From NCBI GenBank assembly GCA_014804695.1, contig JAAUZJ010000010.1:186933-250932 (forward strand): a DNA stretch of 64,000 bases, written 5' to 3'. The translations under genes were made by a program, and so were the position numbers. Shown here piece by piece: positions 50,060-58,508 of this stretch. This stretch comes from Lachnospiraceae bacterium (GTDB lineage Bacteria > Bacillota > Clostridia > Lachnospirales > Lachnospiraceae). How positions within the stretch are numbered: the first letter of the stretch is position 1; every line of letters begins with the position of its first letter. Below the pieces are notes generated by a model. That model worked only from the letters and a program-made list of their open reading frames with translations. It did not search any database and was not told where the DNA came from.

Positions 50060-52126
50060 CTATTTCCTTTTTTTATTGTTTATGACTTTATTATTTTTGG
50101 TTTTGTTTTTATTTGAAGACTTTCCCGAAACTGTGTTCGTTAATTCGTTAATTCCCTGTCTTTTTACCGTGTGGTATATCATAATTGTACGAGGCGGGAT
50201 CTGAATATTCTGCGTACCCTGATTACCCTGCGCATCTGAAAGGTTCTGGATATTCTGATTGCTTTGCACATCAGAAAGGTTCTGAACACTATCCTTATTT
50301 TTTGCAGAAGCGGATTTTTTATCCTGTTCGCCGCAATCCGTAGAAAACAGCTTAACCCATTCTAACTCCTTGGGCATCTTAGGCAGTCCAAACTGCTTAG
50401 CCTCCCAGTGCATGTTAATTCCGATATATATATATGAATCGTCCGTCTTATCGTTATTTCCATAGCAGCCACAGTACATAACGCCTAAACTCCGGCTTTC
50501 AGGGCTTGTATCCGGCCGCCAGGCTTCTTTGCCATGAAAAGAAATGTCCGGATATCCGCAGGATATATAGTCAATTCCCCTAAGCGGCGTTTGCGAATGC
50601 AAAATCCCATGATTTTTTCTAAGATTAATAAGCTCTTTAGTATAATTAAAAAGAGCTTCATTCGTCTTTAACATATTCCATTTAATCCAGCATACGGCAT
50701 TGTCCTGACAATATGGATTATTATTTCCATCCTGCGTATTACCAAACTCGTCGCCGCTATAAATCAAGGGTGTGCCCTGCGCCAAAAGAACAAAAGTCAG
50801 TGCGTTTTTCATCTGCCGCATACGAAGATTTGTAATGAACTTTTTCCTGCTCTTCCCTTCTATGCCGCAATTCCAGCTATAATTATACGAATTTCCGTCT
50901 TTATTATCTTCTCCGTTGGCTTCGTTATGCTTATCATTATAAGACACTAAATCCGCCAGCCTAAAGCCGTCCTGTATGGCGATATAATTGATTATTCCTT
51001 TATCCGCGGCGTTGTTTTTGAATAGATACATAAAATTATTTATCATATTCGCATCGCCCTTTAATAATTTCCTGATATCATACAAAAAGGCATCGTTCAT
51101 ATAACCGAAATTACGATATGCCTCCTTAGAGTATGTTCCTACGGATTCCGATACACGTGCTATGCTGATGTCCTTTTCACTTATCAGCTTAGTCTCTGCA
51201 AGCAATGGCTCCTTACATATCATTTGCATGGGAATATTTACTCCCATAAGCTGAAAACCGTCAATATGATACTCTATTAACCAGTAATACAGAATCTCCA
51301 ATATCTTTACATAAGTAAGCGTAGGGGGCAGATAAAACTGCATCATTACTTCGATTCCATTCTTATGCAGCGCTTTTACCATGTCCTTAAACTCAGTTAT
51401 TGCATCTTTTGAAGAGGCGTATGCAGTTTTGGGCAAAAAGTACAGTCCTTCCTGATATCCCCAGTAATTAATGCGGGGGGCTTCACCTTCCTTCGCAGCT
51501 TCATCCTTCGGCAGATCTTTATAGGCTGCCGCTGCATCCTCCATGCTCATATACTGTTTATCTTCGTGGAAAACCTCGTCAAACTCATATGACGGCATAA
51601 GCAGAACTGCCGTGATACCAAGCTCTTTAAGATATGGTATTTTCTCTACAATCCCTGCATAGGTTCCCTTATTACGAACCTCTGATGAGCGGTGCTTGGT
51701 AAAACCGCGTACATGCAGCATATAAAAAATACTGTCCTCATACGGAATAGACAACGTATTATCATCTTCCCAGTCATAATTGCTCTTATATACTTTACAG
51801 TGGGAAGGAATTTTTGTCAGCTCTCCGTATTTTCTGTCATTATCAAGCGCCCTTGCATATGGATCCTGATAAAGCTCTTCACCATGATAAAAAAGATATG
51901 AACAGCTCGTATCCTGATATCCTTTAAGCAATATTGAATATATGTTGCCCTTTCTAAACTCCTTAAAAAACGGTATTCTAACCCCATCCTTATGCTTTTT
52001 ATCAAACAAAAGAATACCGCTATTTTGCAGGTCTTCGCAGACTAACGCTATATGTAAACCTTCCGGTACGAAACATACCCCAAGAGGATAAATCGAAGAT
52101 GAAGTAATATTAAAAGTTTTCTGCAT
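50060..52126 (-). CDS. Alpha-amylase family (GH13) glycogen-debranching-like protein
   Basis: 688-aa GH13 protein of the isoamylase/pullulanase type. It has an N-terminal carbohydrate-binding-like domain, then the barrel: MLHVRGFTKH, INYWGYQ, the DGFQLMGVN segment and YSGDEFGNTQDGNNNPYCQD. In the DGFQLMGVN strand the usual catalytic-nucleophile Asp (as in DGFRFD) appears to be replaced, so activity is doubtful. The C-terminus carries low-complexity repeats (QNLSDVQSNQ, QNLSDAQGNQ) and a lysine/asparagine-rich tail. A promoter lies at 52202-52230. Confidence 0.75.
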   Translation of the reverse strand: MQKTFNITSSSIYPLGVCFVPEGLHIALVCEDLQNSGILLFDKKHKDGVRIPFFKEFRKGNIYSILLKGYQDTSCSYLFYHGEELYQDPYARALDNDRKYGELTKIPSHCKVYKSNYDWEDDNTLSIPYEDSIFYMLHVRGFTKHRSSEVRNKGTYAGIVEKIPYLKELGITAVLLMPSYEFDEVFHEDKQYMSMEDAAAAYKDLPKDEAAKEGEAPRINYWGYQEGLYFLPKTAYASSKDAITEFKDMVKALHKNGIEVMMQFYLPPTLTYVKILEILYYWLIEYHIDGFQLMGVNIPMQMICKEPLLAETKLISEKDISIARVSESVGTYSKEAYRNFGYMNDAFLYDIRKLLKGDANMINNFMYLFKNNAADKGIINYIAIQDGFRLADLVSYNDKHNEANGEDNKDGNSYNYSWNCGIEGKSRKKFITNLRMRQMKNALTFVLLAQGTPLIYSGDEFGNTQDGNNNPYCQDNAVCWIKWNMLKTNEALFNYTKELINLRKNHGILHSQTPLRGIDYISCGYPDISFHGKEAWRPDTSPESRSLGVMYCGCYGNNDKTDDSYIYIGINMHWEAKQFGLPKMPKELEWVKLFSTDCGEQDKKSASAKNKDSVQNLSDVQSNQNIQNLSDAQGNQGTQNIQIPPRTIMIYHTVKRQGINELTNTVSGKSSNKNKTKNNKVINNKKRK

Positions 52127-52201
52127 GCAGTCCTCCGTTTTCTGTATTTGCCTAAGTCTCCAACAAGAATTGCAGGATAACTTTTTGAAATACTTATTTC
52201 T

Positions 52202-52230
52202 ATTATAACACCTCCCGCCAATAATCTAAA
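52202..52230 (-). promoter_or_regulatory. Promoter for the amylase-family gene
   Basis: Minus strand TTTAGA, 17-nt spacer, TATAAT, with a leader of about 70 nt to the ATG at 52126. It is in the 336-bp divergent gap, facing away from R1 copy 4. Confidence 0.5.
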
Positions 52231-52282
52231 CACAAAATTTCAAATCTGCATCAAATTTTACTTCAAAATCCGCAAAAATCCA

Positions 52283-52311
52283 TTGAATATACCACTTGTT
52301 TTCTGTAAAAT
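52283..52311 (+). promoter_or_regulatory. Promoter for DUF1292 gene
   Basis: TTGAAT, 17-nt spacer, TAAAAT on the plus strand. Transcription would start near 52318, at the left edge of R1 copy 4, so the whole palindrome would form the 5' end of the mRNA. Confidence 0.5.
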
Positions 52312-52314
52312 ATA

Positions 52315-52427
52315 GTTATCCCAGTCACCAGAGTATGCACAAAACAAATAAAAACGGGGCGACCTTCGCTCCCGCGGTTCGAGCCCCGTTTTTATTTATT
52401 TTGTTCATACTCGTCACTCGGGATCAC
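52315..52427. repeat. R1 palindrome, copy 4
   Basis: Long near-continuous palindrome: the left arm from ATCCC (52318) through GAGTATG (52331-52337) and an A-rich segment meets the core at 52355-52388; the right arm mirrors it through CATACTC (52406-52412) to GGGAT (52420-52424). The core is the exact reverse complement of the copy 1 core. GCCCCG followed by TTTTT on the plus strand gives terminator shape before the DUF1292 gene. The remainder of the 336-bp gap holds the two divergent promoters. Confidence 0.8.
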
Positions 52428-52462
52428 CATACACATTCACAGAAACCGGAGGATTTTTCACA

Positions 52463-52789
52463 ATGAGCGAAGGCTACGATGCAGAAGAAATGACAGTTGA
52501 GTTAGACTTAGATGACGGCGGTCACGTTACCTGTGCCGTTATTACCATACTAACAGTAAACAAACAGGATTACATTGTCCTTTTACCGCTAAATGAAGAC
52601 GGCCAGAATGACGGCGGCGAAGTCTGGTTCTACCGCTATTTTGAGGATGAAAGCAACCCTAATGAGGAACCTGTTTTGGAGTACATTGACGATGATGATG
52701 AGTACGAAGCCGTAGGCGAGGCTTTTGACGAATATCTTGATTCTGCTGAATTCGATGAAATAATGGAAAGTGAAGAAGATGCGGAGTAA
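52463..52789 (+). CDS. DUF1292 family acidic protein
   Basis: 108-aa very acidic protein with the DUF1292 pattern: VELDLDDGGHVTCAVITILT, then YIVLLPLNEDG and WFYRYFEDES. Function unknown (YrzB-like). The ATG follows ACCGGAGG with normal spacing. It converges with the helicase gene, 15 bp between. Its leader probably contains R1 copy 4. Confidence 0.85.
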   Translation: MSEGYDAEEMTVELDLDDGGHVTCAVITILTVNKQDYIVLLPLNEDGQNDGGEVWFYRYFEDESNPNEEPVLEYIDDDDEYEAVGEAFDEYLDSAEFDEIMESEEDAE

Positions 52790-52804
52790 CATTTCTCCCG
52801 TCTT

Positions 52805-54649
52805 CTAGCGCTTTTTCTCCATGATCGGATCTAAAAACCTTGACGGAGTATCGCGGCCGTCTTTATCGTATAAGTATAGAATGTACAGATTCTTTTTGGC
52901 CCTTGTCATAGCCACATAGAACATACGGCGTTCCTCTTCTATGGCCTCTGTTGTATTCGACTGCTTTGACGGAATCTTTCCCTCATTAACATCAGGAAGT
53001 ATGACCGTATCAAACTCAAGGCCCTTAGAGGCATGCATAGTCATAAGTCGTACGCCGTTCTCTTCGTTAGAGGGCTTTTCATTTCTTTTGGATTCAACCA
53101 GTGCTTTACATTGACTAATATAGTCATTAAGTTCATTAAAACTGTCGTATTCTTTTGATAGCTTTTGAAAGTCATCTGCAATCTGCATAAACTTATCTAC
53201 CGAATCCATATCATAGTTTTCTTTTAAATAAGTGTCATATCCAATTACTTTTCTTATGTAATTCACCGCAAGATACGGCCGCATAGTCTTAATCCGCTCT
53301 ATATCTGCAAAAAGCTTAGTCGAAGTCTCACACATTCTCTCATCACCCTTATAATAAGTTAAAAGTTCCTTCAATGTGATCTGCTTATCTTTTGCACAGT
53401 CTTTTCTAAGATACCTGAGCGGTCTGTTCATAAATAAGTGAAAAAGCTCCCTGCTCCTGTTTCCGGCCGCAAATTCCATGTAGGCAAGTAAATCTTTTAT
53501 CACAAAATGGTCATACTGGCTCTTAAGAGGCTCCTTCATTACAAAGGGGATTTTATTCACAAGCAGCCTTTCCGCAAGCAGACTGCACTCGTGGTTAGTC
53601 CGGTATATAATTGCAATATTGGATAAAAGTTCAGGATTATCGGAATTCTGTATTTCTTTTAACCCATTTATAAGCTCTTCATACTCGGCGTCTTGGTCCG
53701 GATATTCTTTCATGATAACGCCGTTTCCATTCTTATGGGATGCACTGATTTCCTTATTGTACCTGTTTTTATTCTCGCCAATTACACAAAGGGATTTTTT
53801 TACGACATCTTCATGGCAGCGGTAATTTATATTTAAAAGAAGCTGCTCCGCCTCCTTATAATCTTCCATGAACTGCTTCATAATGTCCGGTTTGGCGCCT
53901 CTAAAGCCGTATATTGACTGGTCGTCGTCTCCTACTATGAACAGATTACCATACTTTCCTGCAATATTTTTCATAATCTGATACTGCATAGGATTAATGT
54001 CCTGAAATTCGTCTATCATTATGTATTCATACCGCTCCTGCCAGGTTTTTAGAATCTCAGTTTTTTCTTCAAACAATCTAAGACACAGAAGTCCCATATC
54101 ATCGAAGTCCATCTTTTCTAATTCGTCAAGAAATTCGTTATATTTCGCATATATTTCTTTAAGCTCTTCTTTTGGAAAAGTATCCTGTATACAAGCCTCA
54201 ATATTGCCGCCGTCATTTTTAATCATGCTGATATAACGGATGAGATTATCAATTTTTTCATCATTAATAAAAAGCTTGGACTGCGGGAGTTTTAAAATAT
54301 GCATGAGCAACTTTCTTTTTTCAACTTCTTTAATAAGGGTAAAATTACGATATTTTCCGGTCTGCCTTAGGATATGATAAAAGATTGCATGAAATGTTCC
54401 GAAATTGACGGGAAGACTTGTAGTGTTCATCAGCTTATAGAAACGCTGTTTCATTTCTTCGGCAGCCGCCTTGGTAAAAGTTATTACCAGAATGGAAGAA
54501 GGTTCAACGCCGCATTTTTCAATCAGATTCTTAATGCGATTCGTTATGACGAAGGTCTTACCGCTTCCGGGGCCGGCAAGTACCTGCACGGCTCCGGTGG
54601 TAGACTCAATCGCCTTTTTCTGTATAGGATTTATTTTAAGTTCAGGCAT
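52805..54649 (-). CDS. UvrD/PcrA-type ATP-dependent DNA helicase, short form
   Basis: Superfamily 1A 3'-5' helicase. Motifs in order: [14 protein letters not shown] (Walker A), [12 protein letters not shown] (Ia), [14 protein letters not shown] (II), [13 protein letters not shown] (III), NYRCH (IV), [18 protein letters not shown] (V), [14 protein letters not shown] (VI). At 614 aa it is about 100 residues shorter than PcrA and lacks the PcrA C-terminal tail, so it may be a separate paralogue. Its ATG overlaps the gltX stop by 8 bp. Confidence 0.92.
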   Translation of the reverse strand: MPELKINPIQKKAIESTTGAVQVLAGPGSGKTFVITNRIKNLIEKCGVEPSSILVITFTKAAAEEMKQRFYKLMNTTSLPVNFGTFHAIFYHILRQTGKYRNFTLIKEVEKRKLLMHILKLPQSKLFINDEKIDNLIRYISMIKNDGGNIEACIQDTFPKEELKEIYAKYNEFLDELEKMDFDDMGLLCLRLFEEKTEILKTWQERYEYIMIDEFQDINPMQYQIMKNIAGKYGNLFIVGDDDQSIYGFRGAKPDIMKQFMEDYKEAEQLLLNINYRCHEDVVKKSLCVIGENKNRYNKEISASHKNGNGVIMKEYPDQDAEYEELINGLKEIQNSDNPELLSNIAIIYRTNHECSLLAERLLVNKIPFVMKEPLKSQYDHFVIKDLLAYMEFAAGNRSRELFHLFMNRPLRYLRKDCAKDKQITLKELLTYYKGDERMCETSTKLFADIERIKTMRPYLAVNYIRKVIGYDTYLKENYDMDSVDKFMQIADDFQKLSKEYDSFNELNDYISQCKALVESKRNEKPSNEENGVRLMTMHASKGLEFDTVILPDVNEGKIPSKQSNTTEAIEEERRMFYVAMTRAKKNLYILYLYDKDGRDTPSRFLDPIMEKKR

Positions 54650-56096
54650 TACTTAGTTTCTCTATTCCCTTTCTTATTCTTGCAAGGGATTCTTCTTTAC
54701 CGAGAATTTCCATAATTTCCGTAGCTCCGGCAGGCGTCATCTGCTTTCCGGATACGGCAGTTCTTATCGGCCACATTACATAGCCGTTCTTGCACTCCTT
54801 CTTTGCTACGTAGTCAGTAAGCGTCTGATAGAGAGCATCATTGCTGTAGTCGTCCTGGTCTTCCAGTATAGGAAGCAGTTCTTTTAGTACCTCTAATGAA
54901 GATTCCTTGCTTGTTTTCATTTTCTTATGCGCATACATTTCTATATCGTATTCCGGAAGTTCTTCAAAGAAATCTACCATTTCCTTAATATCCGGAAATA
55001 CTTCAATTCTCGTCTTTACCATAGCGGCAATCTTCTTAAGATCCTGCCCCTTGGTAAGTGCTTCTTTTAAATAAGGCTCCGCCATCTGATAAAATTTATC
55101 AAAATCCATTGCCTTCATATATTCCCCGTTCATCCACTTAAGCTTGGTATAATCAAATACTGCCGGGGATTTGGAAATATGGCGGTAATCAAACTTCTCA
55201 ACAAGCTGCTCTAAGGTGAAAATTTCCTCCGTTCCATCTGGGCTCCAACCAAGAAGCGCCACAAAATTGACAACTGCCTCAGATAAAAAGCCCTGCTCGA
55301 TTAAATCTTCATAAGAAGAATGGCCGCAGCGTTTAGAGAGTTTCTGGTGGTCCTCATCCGTAATAAGCGGACAGTGAACATACTTAGGAACCTCCCAGCC
55401 AAAAGCCTCATATAAGCGGTTATACTTAGGTGATGAAGACAGATACTCGTTTCCTCTTACCACATGGGTGATTCCCATTAAATGATCGTCCACAACATTT
55501 GCAAAATTGTAAGTTGGGAAACCATCGGATTTAATCAGGATCATATCGTCAAGTTCCGCATTATCTACGCTGATCTCACCGTAAATATCGTCATTAAAGA
55601 CAGTTGTTCCTTCGGTAGGATTGTTCTGTCTTATAACATACGGTTTTCCAGCTTTAAGATTTTCTTCGATTTCTTCTTTGGATAAGTGCAGGCAGTGCTT
55701 ATCGTATACATTTATTTCCTTACCGGCTACCTGCCTTGTAAGAGACGCAAGCCTTTCCTTATCGCAAAAACAATAATATGCTTCTCCTTTTTCGATAAGT
55801 TTCTTAGCATATTCCAGATAGATTCCCTGTGCCTGTCTCTCGCTCTGCACATATGGACCTACGCCCTTATCATTGTCGGGGCCCTCATCCGGAATAAGGC
55901 CGGTTTTTTCCAAAGTGCGGTTTATTATGTCAACCGCTCCCTCTACATAACGCTCCTGATCGGTATCTTCAATTCTTAAAATGAAATCTCCGCCTTCATG
56001 CTTGGTGATCAAATAGGCATACAGCGCCGTTCTTAAATTTCCTACATGCATACGCCCTGTCGGACTGGGTGCATATCTTGTTCTTATTTTCTGCAT
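54642..56096 (-). CDS. gltX: Glutamyl-tRNA synthetase
   Basis: Class I synthetase charging tRNA-Glu (and often tRNA-Gln in Firmicutes). The HIGH-type motif is in [19 protein letters not shown] and the KMSKS-type motif is HQKLSKRCG. The C-terminal anticodon-binding domain covers about 330-484. The ATG has GGAG-N13, the same unusual spacing as mutS and dacF. No T-box is visible upstream. Confidence 0.96.
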   Translation of the reverse strand: MQKIRTRYAPSPTGRMHVGNLRTALYAYLITKHEGGDFILRIEDTDQERYVEGAVDIINRTLEKTGLIPDEGPDNDKGVGPYVQSERQAQGIYLEYAKKLIEKGEAYYCFCDKERLASLTRQVAGKEINVYDKHCLHLSKEEIEENLKAGKPYVIRQNNPTEGTTVFNDDIYGEISVDNAELDDMILIKSDGFPTYNFANVVDDHLMGITHVVRGNEYLSSSPKYNRLYEAFGWEVPKYVHCPLITDEDHQKLSKRCGHSSYEDLIEQGFLSEAVVNFVALLGWSPDGTEEIFTLEQLVEKFDYRHISKSPAVFDYTKLKWMNGEYMKAMDFDKFYQMAEPYLKEALTKGQDLKKIAAMVKTRIEVFPDIKEMVDFFEELPEYDIEMYAHKKMKTSKESSLEVLKELLPILEDQDDYSNDALYQTLTDYVAKKECKNGYVMWPIRTAVSGKQMTPAGATEIMEILGKEESLARIRKGIEKLSNA

Positions 56097-56100
56097 TACT

Positions 56101-56211
56101 AAATCTAAGCTCCTTTGTTTATATATTTCATCCTAATTCCTATGCTTTGTCCAAAATCTGCGATGTTTAGGCGCAAGAACAAACTCGCGGGTGAAAATTT
56201 ATTTTTCACCC
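56101..56211 (-). repeat. R2 double hairpin, copy c (hydrogenase-gltX)
   Basis: Hairpin B at 56211-56189 (GGGTGAAAA and TTTTCACCC) begins 10 nt after the hydrogenase stop. Hairpin A at 56188-56160 (GCGAGTTT and AAACATCGC) follows, then about 40 nt and the AAAGGAG site of gltX. It has the same order and orientation as R2a and R2b, with a longer gap to the ATG. Confidence 0.6.
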
Positions 56212-56221
56212 TAGGCTTACC

Positions 56222-57700
56222 TCATTTTTTTTCGGGAATTCTAAGCTCTGCAGATTCTTTAAATGTCTTTAACTCTTTAGCCGCCTGCACGATTGCAATA
56301 TTGGTTCCGGCTCCGGCTACACAGCCGCCCGGACACGCCATGCCTTCAATAAGACAGCAGTCTTTCTTTCCGGCCTTGGCAAGTATAAGCATTTTCTTAC
56401 ACTCCGAAAGGCCCTCGGCGTGTTCTATTTTTACCTCCGTATCAGGATAATATGCTTTAATACAATCCTCAATGGCGCTTGCAACGCCTCCTGCAACACC
56501 GTAACCACGCCCTGCGCCGGTTGCTCCCTTAAGCTCATCCATAGCCTGTATTTCTTTTGGCAGAATTCCTCTCGCCTCAAACATACCGGTAAGTTCCTCA
56601 AATGTAATAACAAAATCCACATCAGATCGGATTGTACGTCTGGACGCTTCAAGTTTCTTGGAAGCGCAAGGTCCTATAAATACCACTTTGGCATCAGGAT
56701 GCTCTTTTTTAATAATTCTGGCAGTTGCTACCATCGGCGTCAGTGTGTTGGATATCTTATCTATTGTTTCAGGAAAATATTTCTTCGCTAAAACAGCCCA
56801 TGACGGGCAGCATGAAGTCAGACTAAAGGGTAAATCCCCAGATACAACTTCATTAACATATTGTTCCGCCTCATACATAGCACCCTTATCCGCACCAAGC
56901 GCGGTCTCATACACATCGTAAAAGCCTAGTTCCTTAAGCGAAGTTTTAAGCATATCGGGAGTGACATCAGGCCCAAACTGTCCAACAAAGGCTGGCGCTA
57001 GCTGCGCTATGATTTTATGGCCTTCCTGCATGGCGCGAATCAGCTGAAAAATCTGCGATTTATCCGCAATGGCTCCAAATGGACAATTTACCATACACTG
57101 TCCGCAGGAAACACATAATTCACTGTCTATTACGGCCCTTCCCTTTTCATCATTCTTAATAGCACCTACGCCGCAGACTCCTGCGCACGGCCTTACCTGA
57201 TGTGATATCGCATCATATGGGCAGACTGTCTTGCATTTTCCGCATTTGATACACTTTTCCTGATCAATAACCGACTTCCCGTTTTTCATGGAAACAGCAT
57301 CTCTTGGACATACTTCCCTGCATGGATGCGCCACGCAGCCCATGCACTTATCGGTTACCTGATAACAATTCTCCGGGCAAGCGTTACATGCTGAGGGAAT
57401 AACCTGCATAAGCGGCGGCTCATAATATTTTTCGGAAATATTGCTCTCCTCAAGGCCTTGCGTAAGATGCACAGGCCGATTTTCCGGTCTGAGCGACATT
57501 CCCATTGCAAGACGCAGTCTCTCACGTACAATCGAGCGTTCCCTGTATATACTTTGGTACTCGGATTCATCATAATCCACTATTTTATATGGTAAGGCTT
57601 CAATATCATCTATTAAGTTCTTGGAATTATATGCCAGATTCGCCACTTCTTTAAATATCCGGCGACGGTTTTTGCGGACTTGTGTGTCTATTCCCCTCAT
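56222..57700 (-). CDS. Monomeric [FeFe]-hydrogenase-like iron-sulfur protein
   Basis: Cytoplasmic protein with N-terminal ferredoxin-type clusters (cysteines at about 105-131, 150-160, 172-176 and 196-206) and an H-cluster domain. The H-cluster loops are TSCCPSW (295-301), IGPCASKK (342-349) and EGMACPGGCVAG (452-463); all four cluster cysteines (C297, C345, C456, C460) are present. The second loop has Gly where classical enzymes have Met, and the third reads AGAG rather than GGG, so it fits the less studied group B or sensory types better than catalytic HydA. No maturases are nearby. Confidence 0.8.
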   Translation of the reverse strand: MRGIDTQVRKNRRRIFKEVANLAYNSKNLIDDIEALPYKIVDYDESEYQSIYRERSIVRERLRLAMGMSLRPENRPVHLTQGLEESNISEKYYEPPLMQVIPSACNACPENCYQVTDKCMGCVAHPCREVCPRDAVSMKNGKSVIDQEKCIKCGKCKTVCPYDAISHQVRPCAGVCGVGAIKNDEKGRAVIDSELCVSCGQCMVNCPFGAIADKSQIFQLIRAMQEGHKIIAQLAPAFVGQFGPDVTPDMLKTSLKELGFYDVYETALGADKGAMYEAEQYVNEVVSGDLPFSLTSCCPSWAVLAKKYFPETIDKISNTLTPMVATARIIKKEHPDAKVVFIGPCASKKLEASRRTIRSDVDFVITFEELTGMFEARGILPKEIQAMDELKGATGAGRGYGVAGGVASAIEDCIKAYYPDTEVKIEHAEGLSECKKMLILAKAGKKDCCLIEGMACPGGCVAGAGTNIAIVQAAKELKTFKESAELRIPEKK

Positions 57701-57721
57701 ATAACTCCCCCACTCTTACTC

Positions 57722-57759
57722 ATTTTCACACGATACTTTCACATATACTTATTTTCACA
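57722..57759. promoter_or_regulatory. Three direct repeats upstream of the hydrogenase gene
   Basis: On the minus strand the 9-mer TGTGAAAAT or TGTGAAAGT occurs three times (57751-57759, 57735-57743, 57722-57730), within 60 bp of the hydrogenase start. Regular direct repeats can be operator half-sites. The regulator is unknown. No clear promoter was identified in the rest of this 198-bp gap. Confidence 0.35.
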
Positions 57760-57898
57760 ATAATCCTATTTCATTTTTGCACAAACTTAGTGAGAAATCA
57801 ATAGTCACTTCGCTGGATTTATTTGTAGTAGAATTTCTCTTACAATGAAAATTACATTTAATTAAGCGGATTTATTCATCCAGATTCTCAGTCTGTTC

Positions 57899-58480
57899 TT
57901 ACTGACTCTGGTTCTCCTCCTCCACTTCATCCACCACCAAATCATCCGGCAATATATTAAAATCTCCGCCTATATCAGAATCCAACGCATAGACAACACT
58001 CCCGCCATCAAGGCTCAAATAATATTTACTCGTAATTCCGTTATAATCCCCACAAAGAAGCGTATAGTTTTCACCATTCCCGGTTGTAATAGACACACTT
58101 ACCGCAGGCTCAGCCAAACCATACTGTTCTAAGTCGCTCACATCCTCTATACGAGTATATGCCTGAATAAAAAGTGCACTATCAAGCACAGAAGAAACTT
58201 TATTCGAATCCAGATTCAACTCCGCTTCCTCTAAACAACTCCAGCTTATATTTCCTTCATCATCACTACTTTTCTCAAAAGAATAACTTCCATATTCATT
58301 AACAAACGAAAAACCGTTAATATCGTCCTCGTCTAAGTCCAAAACCGTATACTCCGGTTCATTTTCCAAACTTTCATTTTCCTCAACGTGCGCATTATAC
58401 ATCTTTACACCAAAAAAAGCTGCCACCAACACGAGCACCCCCACCACCATAACCAGGAGTTGAATCTTTTGCTTTTTCAT
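57899..58480 (-). CDS. DUF4340 domain protein
   Basis: 193-aa exported protein: one N-terminal helix (about 6-25) then a DUF4340-type beta region (EYTVLDLDEDDINGFSFVNE). In this operon type it accompanies GldG-like proteins and a gliding-type ABC exporter. Substrate and function unknown. It is the last gene of the three-gene operon, 28 bp after the permease. Confidence 0.82.
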   Translation of the reverse strand: MKKQKIQLLVMVVGVLVLVAAFFGVKMYNAHVEENESLENEPEYTVLDLDEDDINGFSFVNEYGSYSFEKSSDDEGNISWSCLEEAELNLDSNKVSSVLDSALFIQAYTRIEDVSDLEQYGLAEPAVSVSITTGNGENYTLLCGDYNGITSKYYLSLDGGSVVYALDSDIGGDFNILPDDLVVDEVEEENQSQ

Positions 58481-58508
58481 AATAACCCTCCGCCTTTCTT
58501 TCAGTTAC

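Noticed and set aside
52370-52388. GGTTCGAGCCCCG in the R1 core resembles a tRNA T-arm
   Set aside because: The expected 5-bp T-stem, anticodon arm and acceptor pairing are absent; the resemblance is limited to the short TTCGA segment.
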